Part shown: positions 24,843 through 36,692 of the stretch, one piece after another
Layout of the letters: every line of letters starts with the position of its first letter
Position numbering within the stretch: the first letter of the stretch is position 1
DNA from: Poecilobothrus nobilitatus
Taxonomy: Eukaryota; Arthropoda; Insecta; Diptera; Dolichopodidae
Direction: 5' to 3'
Assembly: GCA_947095535.1 (NCBI GenBank)
Contig: OX352773.1
Span: 90,926,670 to 90,990,669 of the forward strand
DNA: 64,000 nucleotides
Program-made: the position numbers and the translations under genes
Notes under the pieces: model-generated
The model's input: only the letters and a program-made list of their open reading frames with translations
Told to the model about the DNA's origin: nothing
The model's database searches: none

Positions 24843-25015
24843 GGATGTAAAAAGAATTAATTGGGAAGTTGGGTTTTGGATAATTAGGATTATGGTATGG
24901 ATGATGGGGAAAATTTGTAGAGTTATTATGAAGAAATATGTTAATGTTCTTCTTAAATTTCTTTAAACCGTCCACATATGAATTGCTAACTTTTGAGAGC
25001 ACATGTGCTGGCATA
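24843..25015 (-). pseudogene. Family G repeated coding-like fragment, copy 1
   Basis: The minus frame contains SNSYVDGLKKFKKNINIF. A frame at 49779-50039 has NPYVYDLVNFKKNINIF, and the two share AAGAAGAACATTAACAT at nucleotide level. Similarity at both levels suggests a repeated, once-coding element. The first part (MPAHVLSKVSNSYVD) also resembles 49781-49840 if a frameshift is allowed there. I do not recognise the protein; the xxFKxxxxxF end is vaguely like LINE C-termini. Confidence 0.4.
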
Positions 25016-26333
25016 CAGGATGATTAATGAAACCCAAAAGATAATGTTATTACGTATATATTTTTCTTCACCTCTTAATTAAATTCTCCCTCTTTATTTG
25101 ACTGTCATTTTATTTAACTATATAAATGGTATAATTTTAACCACTTTAATTAAGAAACAATCATTTCAAGTAGTGAATCGGATCTACTGTGTAGCTTTGT
25201 GTAGCTCTTACCTGATATTTTTCTTTTAAAATCAAGGGACTTTTCAATACATTCAGTAAAAATATATGGATACGGTAAAATTTATGAAACAGAGAGAAAG
25301 GATAACTAAGTAAAAGTTTTTCTTTCATTTTATAAACATATCCTATTGTCTGAATGGGTCAAATTTAAATTTTGAATTTTTAATATTAAATAAATAAAGA
25401 TTGATTGTGAAAAGTTTTTGAAAATAGATAAATAAACTTCTGAAAATTTTATATTAAATGGTTTGCTTAAATACAAAATGATACTAAAAAAAAATCATCG
25501 GAATTTTTTTTTCGTCTTTCAATAATGAATTTCTTTTAAGGAAACGCTTTAAAGCAAAAGAGAATTTCTTCTAAAAATAGTGAAAAGTCAAAGAAAAGAT
25601 ATCGATTTTTCTTTTTGATTTTTTTTTGAAAATGGCTAAAAACAAATCAATTTAATTTATTTTATTTAGAGTAAGACAAAAAAAAAAATAAAAAATTTTC
25701 TAGTTATTTTTTGTTATATCTTTCCATTGTAACTGCACGAAGGATGCTTTACGAATATAATATATACAAATTGCTCTACCATTTGTAACGTTTATAACTA
25801 GACATTTTAGTTATATAAAATCAGCGATATGGGACGGTTCAGTTTCGAAAACGTATATCAGTTTCATAAAACGAATAAGTTTTGTAAAGTTATAAAGCAC
25901 AGTCATAATTTTAAAACAAATTATAGGCTTCCTACTGTACTTGTTTTGTTATCGAATCATATTATGCTTTCGTGTAATTGTTTCTGTACTCAGTTTATGT
26001 ATTTACTAAAGTAATAAATTAACGATTTAAGGTATTAGCAAGTTAAAATGGGAAATTTGTAAAATCTTTAACAAATCGGATCATATTTTTTAATAGCTGG
26101 TAATAGCTGGTATAAAAATTTCGATTTTTGGTTAATATGCCTCTAGAACTAATTAGACTATACGAAGTTGAAATTGAAAAAAAACAATAAAAGAAACAGC
26201 ACAAGTGACCAAGATTTGGATTCACTCTGCCCTACAAAATTTTGGATCCAGTTTGTATATACCTTAAATCCTAACAAAGTGTTGAAAATGTTTTTTTCTA
26301 TATAAATATGTGCGCAGTGATATTATATTGTAT
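25016..26333. other. A/T-rich sequence without a supported gene
   Basis: Nothing recognised. The small frames at 25829-26014 and 26043-26225 lack domains and homologous copies in the window. Confidence 0.5.
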
Positions 26334-26395
26334 TTAAGCACTAATTGGGTTCATACGAGCATTTTAGAGTTGACAAGAACAACTATATTCTTTTC
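26334..26395 (+). mobile_element. Family A 3'-end remnant
   Basis: GGGTTCATACGAGCATTTTA, then AGAGTTGACAAGAACAACTA and TATTCTTTTC, reproduce the last ~55 bp of family A (subterminal repeat, AGTTG...CAACT hairpin, TATTCTTCCTCG tip). No upstream part is recognisable. Confidence 0.5.
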
Positions 26396-27920
26396 AATTT
26401 TTGCAATAAATTATTCTCATGCTCGGCAAATTCCTTTTTCTTTGGTATATTATGAATAGTGGGAGTTTCACTACTGAGAATTCACTTATATTCAAGAGTT
26501 CATTTTAGTATCATGATATTAAGTTTTTGTTTTGTTTTTATTTTTGTATTGTTTTTAGAATTTTAATTTTTTTATAATATTTTTTTTTATGTTTTGTTAA
26601 TTTTTTTTAGTCATAAATCAAAATGAACTAAAAAAAAATTAACGTTCTTGTTTTTCTTTTTTCTTTTTTGTTTGTGTCCAAAACGTTGTCCTGTGTCCTG
26701 TTTTTTTTTTTTTTTTGTTCTTTGTTAAATACTATAGAAACAATTTTGCTGTTACCATACTTAACTTGGACAATAGTAGTACTTAAATTGTTCCAAACAA
26801 CATTTTCCATCATTAGTTTTTGAACAGTGAAAAGGAAATCTGTGTTTTTTTACTTATTCTTAAGTTCTCAAACACTTAAGAAAATTTCCGTTCAGAAAAA
26901 AAAGAGAATTTTTCAAAAAACACTTAAGGACATATTCCTTGTAAGAAATTTTTTTTTGTCTTTGAAAATTTATAAAAAAAAAAATTTATTTTAGGAAAAT
27001 TACAAAAATCTTTGGTTCTAAAGATTTAAGAACTAGAAAATTGATTTTTTCTTTCTATTACTGTACTATATAGTGATTTAATTTAGTTCTTAGGATGTTG
27101 CAATAGCTTTTATTATGTTAACTTCTATTGAAGATTTTTTTTTTACTTGTAAAGGTTTCAAAATTTTTTGCACTTTTACTGAATAATAAAAAAATTGATT
27201 TTTAAACAAATAAATAATTTTTAAATCATATAAAGACCTTATAAAGTAAGAAAATTTTTTAAAGAGAATTTTTTTTGTTGATTATAGCGATAGGTGACAT
27301 GAATGTTATAAAAAATATATCATAGATTTACGTACTATTTTAAATTTTTTTATTTATTAATTCGCTCTATTAAAGTTATCATTTTATCACTGATTAATAA
27401 AAGAAACTCTGCTATGATAACATTTATTACGAATGCACATAACAGCGACTTTCATCTCTAATAATCCACTTATATATTTTTTACAGGGAATCAGGGAAGC
27501 AAACAAAATTTCATATTTTGCGAATTTTACTTTCCTTTAAATGCCGTTGAATTTTCTAACCTTTAATTTTAAAAGCCCACAGTTAAATCATTTAGATTTT
27601 TGGAAACGAACTGCTTTTGGACTATTTAAATTTAAACCGTTAAAGGATAATGGTTTAATATTTTTTTGAAGAGTAATAAATTAACTTGGGTTTGAAAACG
27701 AGTTGCAGGATTTGTTGTACTTTTATTCACGATTTATTATAAAAAGGATATTCTTTAATTTGCTATAGAATTCCTTAAATGTCCTTATAAAATGCATTAA
27801 CTATTTATCTATTTAAACACGTAATTCTTGATTTTCTAAAGATGAAAAACAACATGGACCTTTTACGAGTTGAGAAAAATTATCGTTTCTATTATTTATG
27901 TGAGGCAGAATATGGTTTTT
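26396..27920. other. A/T-rich sequence without a supported gene
   Basis: Poly(T) near 26701-26716. No coding signal or recognised repeat. Confidence 0.5.
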
Positions 27921-29498
27921 ATACCCGTACGATAGGATCGGGTATAATAAAATTACTCCTCCGTTTGTAACACCTCGAAATAGGCGAGCTAGATATACCT
28001 TCAAAGGTATGGATCGGATCAGAAAAAAATTCTAAGACTTTTGAGCCATGTCCGTCCGTCCGTCCGTCCGTCAGCACGCTAACTCAAAAACTAAGAAAGC
28101 TAGAATCTTGAAATTTACACAAAATATTTTGGGAGTAATTTGTAGGTTCCCTATTTTTTTTGGTTGAGTTTGGACCAAGCCTTAGGGTAGCTCTCGAACA
28201 CCTAACTTTTAGATCTCCACATTTTTTTTGCAATAGAGCTATGAAATTTTAACTACTGATAGATCTCACAAAAATATTAATTTTATTTTTAATAACTTTT
28301 TTTTGTAGCCCCACCCGTTACGGAGCTACAGCTCCCCAAAGGTTCAAAAAAGCTCTATATTTAAATTGTTATAGCACAAGTTGTATAAGCTATATCTTCA
28401 TTTTGAAAACGCCAAACGATTACTACTTTCATTAGCTTTAAAAGTATATATATAATAAATATATATTTTTGGCATACGGTGTCTTAATTTACCGTTATGC
28501 GAAACTCAAATTTTGCAAAATTCTTTAACCCTTCCATCTTCTAAACGGTTAAAGTTGGAAACTTGAAATTTTGACAGAAGTTAGATCTTTGAAAATTAAT
28601 ATGAGTCATTTCAGAAATTTTTTTTGTATCACCCCCGGTTTAGGAGCTGTAAGGGGTCAAAAACTGAAAATTTCCTATTTTTAAACACCTGTAACTTGAA
28701 CACCTGTTAAAATTTTTTTAAAGTAATACACAAAAATTAAAGCTTCAATATTATACTCTTATTTCTGTTAACAACTTTATTTAATAATATATGGTTACTT
28801 CATAATTGACGAAAGAGTTACTTGATTTTTTCAAATTTTCTAACAAATTTCTTTAACGAATTTTTTCCATTTTGTTTTACTCGATAATTTGAAATTGTTG
28901 AGGATATAATGCGTAGTACAAAAAAATGTAATTAAATAAACAACATAACGGTTGCTTGAAGAATTTTTATTTATATGATATTGATATATATACATACTTA
29001 TATAATATCATGTTTATTTACATATCTTATGTCACTAGTGAATGAATGATAAGAGTATATATGTATATTATATAGTGCCGTATTTACATACATATATGTA
29101 TTTTATTGTACTTATAAGAAATTATTCTGTCAATGGAATATTTAAATATAATATAATATAATATTTAAAGTTATATTTACTATTTTGTACCAAGTAAATT
29201 TAATGTACATTTACCGCTTAGTATTAAATGGTACTATAGAATATTTGAAAAAGTTTTGGATTGATAATCGTTATATGGAAGGTTAGAATCTGCTTTTGAA
29301 GAATGTACATATAAACATATAATTTGAATATATGTACAACCCATAGTTCTAGAAATTATAAAATTCACCCAAATTATTTTAAAATACTAAAATATTAAAA
29401 AAATAATATTGTAAGCAGAGTGACAGGCTGTGAACATACTAACGGTTCGTACGGGTATCTAAGAGTTGACAAAGTCAACTGTATTCTTCCTCGTTTTA
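27921..29498 (+). mobile_element. DINE-1-like (Helentron-type) element, family A, full-length copy
   Basis: Complete non-autonomous element of about 1.58 kb. The 5' end ATACCCGTAC (27921-27930) is the exact reverse complement of GTACGGGTAT at 29449-29458. The 5' block includes GTAACACCTCG, GCTAGATATACC and GGTATGGATCGGATC, then (GTCC)n at 28050-28072 and an AACTCAAAAACTAAGAAAGC block. The core has GTAGCCCCACCCGTTACGG (from 28306), TTTACCGTTATGCG-type and CACCTGTAACTTGAACACC blocks. After the 3' subterminal repeat comes a perfect hairpin, AGTTGAC-AAA-GTCAACT (29464-29480), and the tip TATTCTTCCTCGTTTTA. DINE-1/INE-1 elements of Drosophila share this arrangement of a 5' block, GTCY microsatellite, subterminal inverted repeats and 3' stem-loop. 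It carries no coding sequence and would depend on a Rep-helicase partner (inference). Confidence 0.85.
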
Positions 29499-31030
29499 CA
29501 TTACTTTTGTTAATCTGTGTTGAAATTCAAGTTTTGTTGTTTGTATTGATCGCTACCTCATTCGTACTTTACCGTTTGTAGGCCTTTATTCTAATAAATC
29601 TGTATCTGAAAATACTCGTAATCTAAAAAAAAAAAAGTATCTATTGAAAAATTCTAAACTAATTAATTCTTTTTTTTTGTCTTTAATCAAACAGGACATA
29701 AAAAATATTAGAAAATGAAAAGTCATGGACGAGTATTTTTTTTTTTTTTTTAAAAATTAAAAATTTTATCAAGAACAGATTTTTGTCGGAAAATTCAATT
29801 TTCTTCTTTAGAATTTATACAAAAAATATTGAAAGAATTAAATCAATTTATGTGTTTTAAAAATTGAATTTTCTGGGCGAAATTTTTTTTTAAAAAAATA
29901 TCATTTCAAAGATCCTTTTCTTAAAAACAATAATAATATTTATTATATATGTTCTTTTTTTTTAAACTCAGTAAAACAAAAAACGTTGCACAAAAACGTT
30001 TTCTCTTTTTGACATTTCAACAATTTGATCTTTGCTTTTGTGCAATTTCTAATTCTTCACATTTGGAATTAAATTTTCTTTTCGTTTTCTTTTTTTTTAT
30101 AACTTAAGGACAGTTAAAAATTAATTTTTTTTTTTTTTTTGTATTTTGTTAAAGAATTTTTTGTTTAAATTTTTGAACGGATTAAGTCCCTTCGGGTAAA
30201 AGAAACAGAGCTTCGAAGAAATTGGAAACATTTCAAGAAAAAGGATAAATAAAAATATTTTTTTTAAAAAAAAAGTAAAGAACATAATATCTCATACATC
30301 TCATTCGTTTTTATTAAAAATTAAGGGTTCTTTTTTTGTCAGTTGAAAAAACAAAAACAAAAAAAAAGAAAGAACAAAAAATACAAGGAATATAAAAAAA
30401 TAAAATTGGCGATTGCGGCTTATAGAAAATAATTTTTGTCTCGAATATTATTTTATTTCTTTGTTTTGCCAAAATATTATGATTTAATTTTATTTTTGTT
30501 TTGGTTTTTACTTTATTCGTTTTATAAAAACAGGATACAAGGATTGACATTGCTTTGTAAAACAATCCATGTGAAAGAGGATATTCAACTGAAAGAAAAT
30601 AAAATTCTCTTCATATATGAATGAATGAACGAAATTATAAATCAGATGAGAAAAGTTGGATAGAATAATTTCGATTATTTTCACTTTGTATCAGTAAAAA
30701 ACTGAAATGATAAGAAAATAAAAAAAAGTAAAAAACTGAAAATGAAATTGTGATGCAAAACGGGGAAAAAAAGTATTTTGTCGTATAGATAAAATCCGAA
30801 TTTAAAAATAAATTCTTTAGCTTTTTGAGATTTTTTTTTTTGTTATTATTATTTTTATTTTAAATGATAACTAAATTACATTTGTTTTTAATTTTTTTAT
30901 ATCTCATATTTCAATCAGTTGGAATATTATGTATACATACATCATATTGGTAGCATTTTTTTGGAAACATCTTATTTTTGAATTGCATCCACCTGATTTT
31001 AATGTTATAATTGTTTATAATTTCTGACAG
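29499..31030. other. A/T-rich sequence without a supported gene
   Basis: Poly(T) runs near 29740-29752 and 30125-30140. The frame at 30314-30565 is Lys/Phe-rich on one strand and overlaps a frame on the other; no domain. Confidence 0.55.
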
Positions 31031-31212
31031 GGATCACGGTGACCTAGTAGGTAAGAACGTATAAAATAAGCTGTAGACAATGCCGGAATGAGAATTCAAA
31101 GATCTCACACATGTTGAAAGAATAACTTCTGGTACGACATTTCCATTCACGCCTTGAAAGGAAATGCTGTCTAATTTCCTTGTCACATTTATGGACAGGG
31201 GAATAAAAAAAT
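31031..31212 (+). mobile_element. tRNA-derived SINE, family C, degraded copy
   Basis: GTGACCTAGTAGGTAAGAACGT and TATAAAATAAGCTGTAGAC, an ATTCAAAGATCTCACACATG block, ACGACATTTCCATTCACGCC, GGAAATGCTGTCTAATTTCC and TTTATGGACAGGGGAATAAAA follow the order of the better copy at 53687. The A box is reduced (TGACCTAGTAG) and the B box is mutated, so transcription is unlikely. Confidence 0.7.
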
Positions 31213-31944
31213 TTATGGTGTGCAGTGAAAAAATCGGTATATAAAAAATGTAACTTTTTTATAAACTTGCAAAGATAAGAATTTTATTTTAAATATACAA
31301 CTGCATTTGTTTTTTGAAATTAATAACTGATGACGATTTTATTTGAGGAATAATATCTAAAAATAAAGTGGCGAGAACTGTCATAAACCTTAAGTTCATT
31401 TAGAAAATAGTCATAAATTAATAGAACTTCAGTAACATATAGTATTTACTTTCCAAAATTCACCTATAGATATAAAATAGTATTTCCCTTTGATTCTTTT
31501 CCACTTTGCCTACAAGGGAATCCTTTCCTAACTTTTAGGTAGAGTATGAACGATGGCGCATAAGTTTCGTGCTAAGTTTTACATGTTTATGTAGAATAAT
31601 TTTTATATATTTAAAAATGAATTGTAAAAGTCGCATACGTTATTTGTGGGTTTTTGGCCTCATAACAATCTTCAGTTTTATGGCTTTATTTAAGGTGAAT
31701 ATTATAACTAATAATAGATTTATAACCTTTACTTAAAACTAATAGAAATTATCATTCAAATTCAAAGGCATAAGTTTGAATTAAAAGTAATGTCAAGGTA
31801 TATGACATTGCTTGGAACTTTTTGGGGGGAAAATAAATGGATCAAGGATTATTAAAGTTTTCGAAAGAAAAAAGCTTAGGACATATTTTAATTTACATTC
31901 GAAATTTTAATTATTTAGAATGATTAAATCTATTTGTATACAAT

Positions 31945-32573
31945 AACAGAGTATATGAAAGCTGTTAACACATGTAAAATTACAAATATTTAAGTTTTGT
32001 GTTTTTTGCATAAATGCAATTTGCATAGGTGCCTCATGTTAGAGGTGTGTAAAAATTGCAAATTTTCAATTGTTGATCCCTAATAAGTTTTAAACAGAGG
32101 GAAGTAAAAAACAGTTTTTGTAGCAATTTATACTAACTATGAAGGATCTTTCTTCTCTCAAAATTTCTTTGTTCTAATTAAAAGTGTGTTTTCACAGTTT
32201 TAAAGGAAATGAAATCTTGTAAAATTTTGTCTTCCCATAAAGGTATGTAAATACTAAATAGCAAAAAATTGTATAATTTTGATATTGATTTATAAAGGTA
32301 AAAAAAAATCCAGTCGTTTGGGTGTTTTAAATTGAAAAAATATTATGTAGAATATGAGATATACTCTTTTAAAAATAGGGATATTTCAAATTTTGAGGGG
32401 CTGTAGCTCCGTAATGAGTGGCTTTATACGAAAAAGTTGTTCTATAGCATTAATTATTTTAGGACATCTGTTCATAGTGAAAATTTCGTTGTTTTATTTT
32501 GAACGGTGTAGACAGATAGAGTGAAACTAATAGGTAAATTTTTCAAATTTTTTTTGAAAAATGTGCTAAAAAG
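31945..32573 (-). mobile_element. Family B copy, partly degraded
   Basis: On the minus strand it starts AGCACATTTTTCAAAAAAAA (32573 downward) with the fold-back arm, then a CTATCTGTCTACACCGTTC block without (GTCC)n expansion, an AGCCACTCATTACGGAGC block, the ATAAATCAATATCAAAATTA block, and the GTGTCTCAT-type and AACATGAGGCACC block. The 3' end is not resolved. It is more diverged than 57851-58706. Confidence 0.65.
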
Positions 32574-34588
32574 GGATACACAAGAATTACAAAGGATATA
32601 TCAAACAGTAAAATTAATATAGAACAAAATATAATAAAGTAAATTAAAATTCGAATTTTATTCAAAAACTTTATTAAAACACAACGATTAAATACATTAA
32701 TTTTCTTCTAATCTTACTTTGTTAGGAAGAGTATAATCACAGATTTTTTCTAATTTAAGAAGTTTAATAGCAATCATAAGAACAATAAACCACTTTTAAA
32801 TAAGTTCTTTATTTTCTTCATAGATAAAAGTTACATAATATACTCGGAGTATAAAAAGAATTTTCTTTTCTTTTTCTTAATTGTCCTTTTTTCGTTCATT
32901 TAATGTCCTTACAGATAATTTTTCGTGATTAAGTTTAGTTCAATTTTAATATTGACAGAACACTTATCTATTATTTTATATTCTTTTTATTAAAAAAAGC
33001 ACATAAATGTATATTTGAACAAAATTTCAAAAGCTCAAAACAAAAACAAAAGTGAAAACTTAGCAAAAAGCAAGACAGAAAAATTCTTTGATTTGTTATT
33101 GAAACTATCTAATGGTAAAAGAAATATATAAGTTAATATCAAATAGTAATGCAAAATAATCATTAAAAGACTGGCCTTTCGTTTACGTATAGGATAAATC
33201 ATAAAGGACTATTTTTTCCTTTCTACACAAAAATCTATTGATCTATTTTTGGTTGTCGTTGTTTGAATCTATTACACAATTTTTATTCTAATTTGTTGAC
33301 TATTATTTGTCATGAGGTCTTTTGTAGCGGGTATTAATCCAGTTATTGGACTAGATTATCCTTTTATCTTAGTTCTTTTTGGGAAAGAATTTTTAAGGAA
33401 TCTCTAATTTACTTAAACAACTGGCATTACAAACAAAGTTTATGACAAATTAAATTGTTTCTTAACGATTAAACATTTTGTATCATCAATAATAATCCTG
33501 AACCAATTCTATTTTTCAAATATTTTTTCTGATATAGTTGTATTGTAATAGTTTAGTACAAATAAACACCCATGTTAAGGATTTCTGTTATATTTCCTTT
33601 TATTATTCCATCAGTAAAAATTTATCTCTAAATGTGAATAGTACCGATATAAATACTACTACAAAATATTGATTTATTATAAAATTTATTTTATTGCATA
33701 TAATATGAATCCTTTTAAATCCAACTATCCAAAAAGATAATAATTTTGTATCCATTTAACATTTATCCTTTTTCAAAATTTTCTTTTATTTTTGTATAAA
33801 TATTGCAAATTTTCACGCAACAAAAATCAATTGACCAATTTTTATATTTTTCCTTTTTTTTTACCATTTCTCTAAGAATAGTATAATAAAAATATTCTTC
33901 TATGATCCGTATACAGTTGTTTTTTATTGGGCAAACAAGTAGAATATTATAATTACTATGGTTTACTGGTACCAAAAAGGATATTGACAATAAAAAAAAA
34001 GCTTTATCCCAAAAGTAAAAAAATTGTTTTTGGTTTTTGTCTCATAATATTTTATGTTCATCGTTTCTATTTGATTTTTATTTTATAGAAGGAAAAAAGA
34101 CAAATTTTATTAAACTGCTGCGTTAGGTTGTTTTTTTTTTTTTGAATATCCTTAAGACATTATTAAATATATCATTTTATATTACAAAATAGTACGCCCA
34201 TTTAATGGATGTCCATCAGTATAAAGACAAAAAAGATTTAAAATATTGATTTGATTTTTTTGTAAATATTCCAGTCTTGTTGTTTTGTTTGTAAAAGGGA
34301 TGAATCATACTAAAACTAAACTTTGGTATATATTTGAATACAGTTTTTATTAACTTTAGTTAGAGTAAACTTTTTGTTTTGTCCTTTCCACGCCTACGAG
34401 GAGCAGGGCATCAATTTATTCGTTAATTGTTCATATTTGACTAAGACCTCAGTTTATTTTTGATCATAATTTCCACTGAGTCGTTGACTAAACGACTACA
34501 TCTATTATACAAGATTTTGGTTCTATCTATTAAATTTGTGCGCTGTCTATTATACTATCTTCTATACTAATTTATTTATTATTTATTT
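32574..34588. other. A/T-rich sequence without a supported gene
   Basis: No recognised repeat. The frame at 33763-33990 lacks any domain. Confidence 0.5.
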
Positions 34589-34738
34589 TTTATTATACGA
34601 TATTAATTATTACGATATAAACTATTACGATGTAAATTAAAAACATTGGATATAGTTTGAACGGGGAATGAATGCAGGACCTTTTGATTGGGAAAACCAA
34701 CTGCTTAATCACTACCCCATTAGACATCAGATTTAGCT
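34589..34738 (-). mobile_element. Family D head, old copy
   Basis: The minus strand reads a tRNA-like GGGGTAGTGATTAAGCAGTT (A-box region), CCCAATCAAAAGGTCCT (anticodon-arm counterpart of CTTTCAATCGAAGGGTCTT) and CATTCATTCCCCG (degraded B-box arm), followed by TACATCGTAATAGTTTATAT and CGTAATAATTAATATCGTAT, matching 45456-45590. The ATT array and body are missing. Confidence 0.6.
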
Positions 34739-35004
34739 ATTAGTAGTTTTTTAAACTGATGAGCATTTTATGCTATGAATCATTAAAAGGTTTAAAAAAA
34801 AAACAACTTAAAATTTTTATGGTAATGGTTTCAAGCTATCTTTGACAGTTCAATTGTGTAAGTATTCCATGATTTTATTTTATCAAAAGGTAACCGTGAT
34901 GGATAGAATACCGGAAAATAAAACTCGATTTTAAAACTCGAAATTTCGATTTTAATAGGTTTTTCCGTTGAATATATAAATGTTACATACTTTTTCTTTT
35001 GGTT

Positions 35005-35196
35005 TTTTTAGTTTATTCTCTTGACACAAAAATGTGTCTAGCAAATTACACAGTCTTTCTTTTCCAAGTCTGTAAATGTTGTAAGAAGGAATTATAACGT
35101 GGCGTGTGGAATTTGAATCGACACTCTCTCGGTGAGGTGTTTAAATAATATTTTATACTCGTTTTATACTCGTATCCATTAGGGAACCGAGGCGTC
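35005..35196 (-). mobile_element. tRNA-derived SINE, family C, degraded copy
   Basis: The minus strand reads CGCCTCGGTTCCCTAATGG, TATAAAATATTATTTAAACA, CGAGAGAGTGTCGATTCAAA (B-box region), TACAACATTTACAGAC, AGACTGTGTAATTTGC and ACACATTTTTGTG. A small local duplication (TTTTATACTCG twice, near 35153-35174) expands the head. Both promoter boxes are mutated. Confidence 0.65.
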
Positions 35197-35409
35197 CAAA
35201 TACTTTTGCGACATTAATCAAACTAAAAATTATCGACTAAAACATTTCTAAGAACCCGAGAAATGTTAAAGAAATATATTATTTTATTAAAAAGTATTTA
35301 ACAAATACCAAAATATGAGAAAAGATTTTAGTACCTGTATATTTCAAAAAAAAAATGCAAACTCCCAGAAGACAAAATAAATGAATTTAAATTAAGAAAA
35401 GAATTAAAG

Positions 35410-36172
35410 AACAAGGTAGAATGTAAACCAACGGTTTTTAAAAGCGCACATTTCCAAAAGACAATACAAACTGTTTAAAATTGTGACTTGCACAAAAATT
35501 TGAAAATTTCATGTAATAGAAAAAACGTGAAACGTGAAGGACTATTCTGGAATTTTGAGGGACTGTAAGTGCGGAACCCTATATAACTAAAAAATCCATT
35601 AATATATGTAAAAATATATTATTGAACCTTTAATTTTCATGTCTTGCCGAAGAAAAATTTTTACAGGTGCCTAAGTTACAGGTGTCTAAAAATAGCAAAT
35701 TTTCAATTTTGTGAGGCGTAATAACTCTTAAGGGGGGGGGTAGTACCAAAAAATTTTCTGAGGAAGCTTATACTAATTCTAAAAGTTCTTTCTTGCCTCA
35801 AAATTCTATCCAAAAGCGTGCTGTAGTTATGAAGGTAGAAAAATAATGCAAAATTTGGTTTTCACATAACGGTAAATTTAAACATTAAATTTAAAAACTT
35901 ATATAATTTTAATATTGATTTATAAAGGTAAGAAATATTCCTGTCGAACTGCGTTTTCAAAGTTTCAAAGTTAGAGAGCCTGTAGTTTCCTGATGGATGG
36001 GGCTACATGAAAAAGTTGTTCCACAAAATTAAGTTTTTTCATAAGACCTAGCCATGATTAAATTTTTTTTCTCTATCTTTAATGGTGTAGAAGATGTGTA
36101 AACAGACGGACGGACGGACAGAGTGTAACTAATAGGCACATTTTTTCAAAATTTTTTTTGAAATGTGCTAAA
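35410..36172 (-). mobile_element. Family B rolling-circle-like element
   Basis: On the minus strand: a 5' fold-back AGCACATTT...AAAATGTGCC (36172 downward), GTCCGTCCGTCCGTC followed by TGTTTACACATCTTCTACACC, a TTAAGAAAAA/AACAACTTTTTCATG block, AGCCCCATCCATCAGG, the ATAAATCAATATTAAAATTA block, TTTACCGTTATGTGAAAACC, CTATTTTTAGACACCTGTAA, TTTTCTTCGGCAAGACATG, a TATATAGGGTTC block, and TGCAAGTCACAATTTTAAAC. The 3' end is a hairpin AAACC-GTT-GGTTT followed by ACATTCTACCTTGTTC. A run of nine G occurs at 35733-35741. Non-coding. Confidence 0.75.
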
Positions 36173-36692
36173 AAAGGAGGCAATTTTAAGCAGAAGCATA
36201 TATTTTTTGCTAAAAATTGTTAAAATATTTTACATATTTTGAATTTAAATCTAAATCTAAGCCATTTCAAAGATAATTTTATTAAAATCTCCTTTTACAT
36301 AAATTTTTACCGTTATTTTATTTGTTTGTGAATGAAAAAAACAAAATAAATTTCCAGGGCCATATTATGAAGGTTGCCAAAAAACAGAGTCCAAAAATAT
36401 ACAAAAGTATAAAAAAAAATTTCAATTGAGATTTTTATAAATTAAATAATATCAGAAATATATTAATTACAAATGTATATGTATAGATACATTTATAATA
36501 TACAAACGATACTTTTTAATTATAATTCAATATTTTGCATAAAATATCTGTCATTATGTAAATAAGTTCTTAAAAAATATTAAAAATACACATGAATATA
36601 ATTACAAAAATAAATTAATAATTTTTATTTTAAAACGACGTTTTATTAACTTTTTTTTTCTTTTTGTTAAAAATAAATTCCAAAATATGTAT

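Noticed and set aside
35733..35741. G9 run as a possible G-quadruplex
   Set aside because: A single homopolymer run without three further G tracts nearby; it is a slippage variant of a C-rich block in family B.
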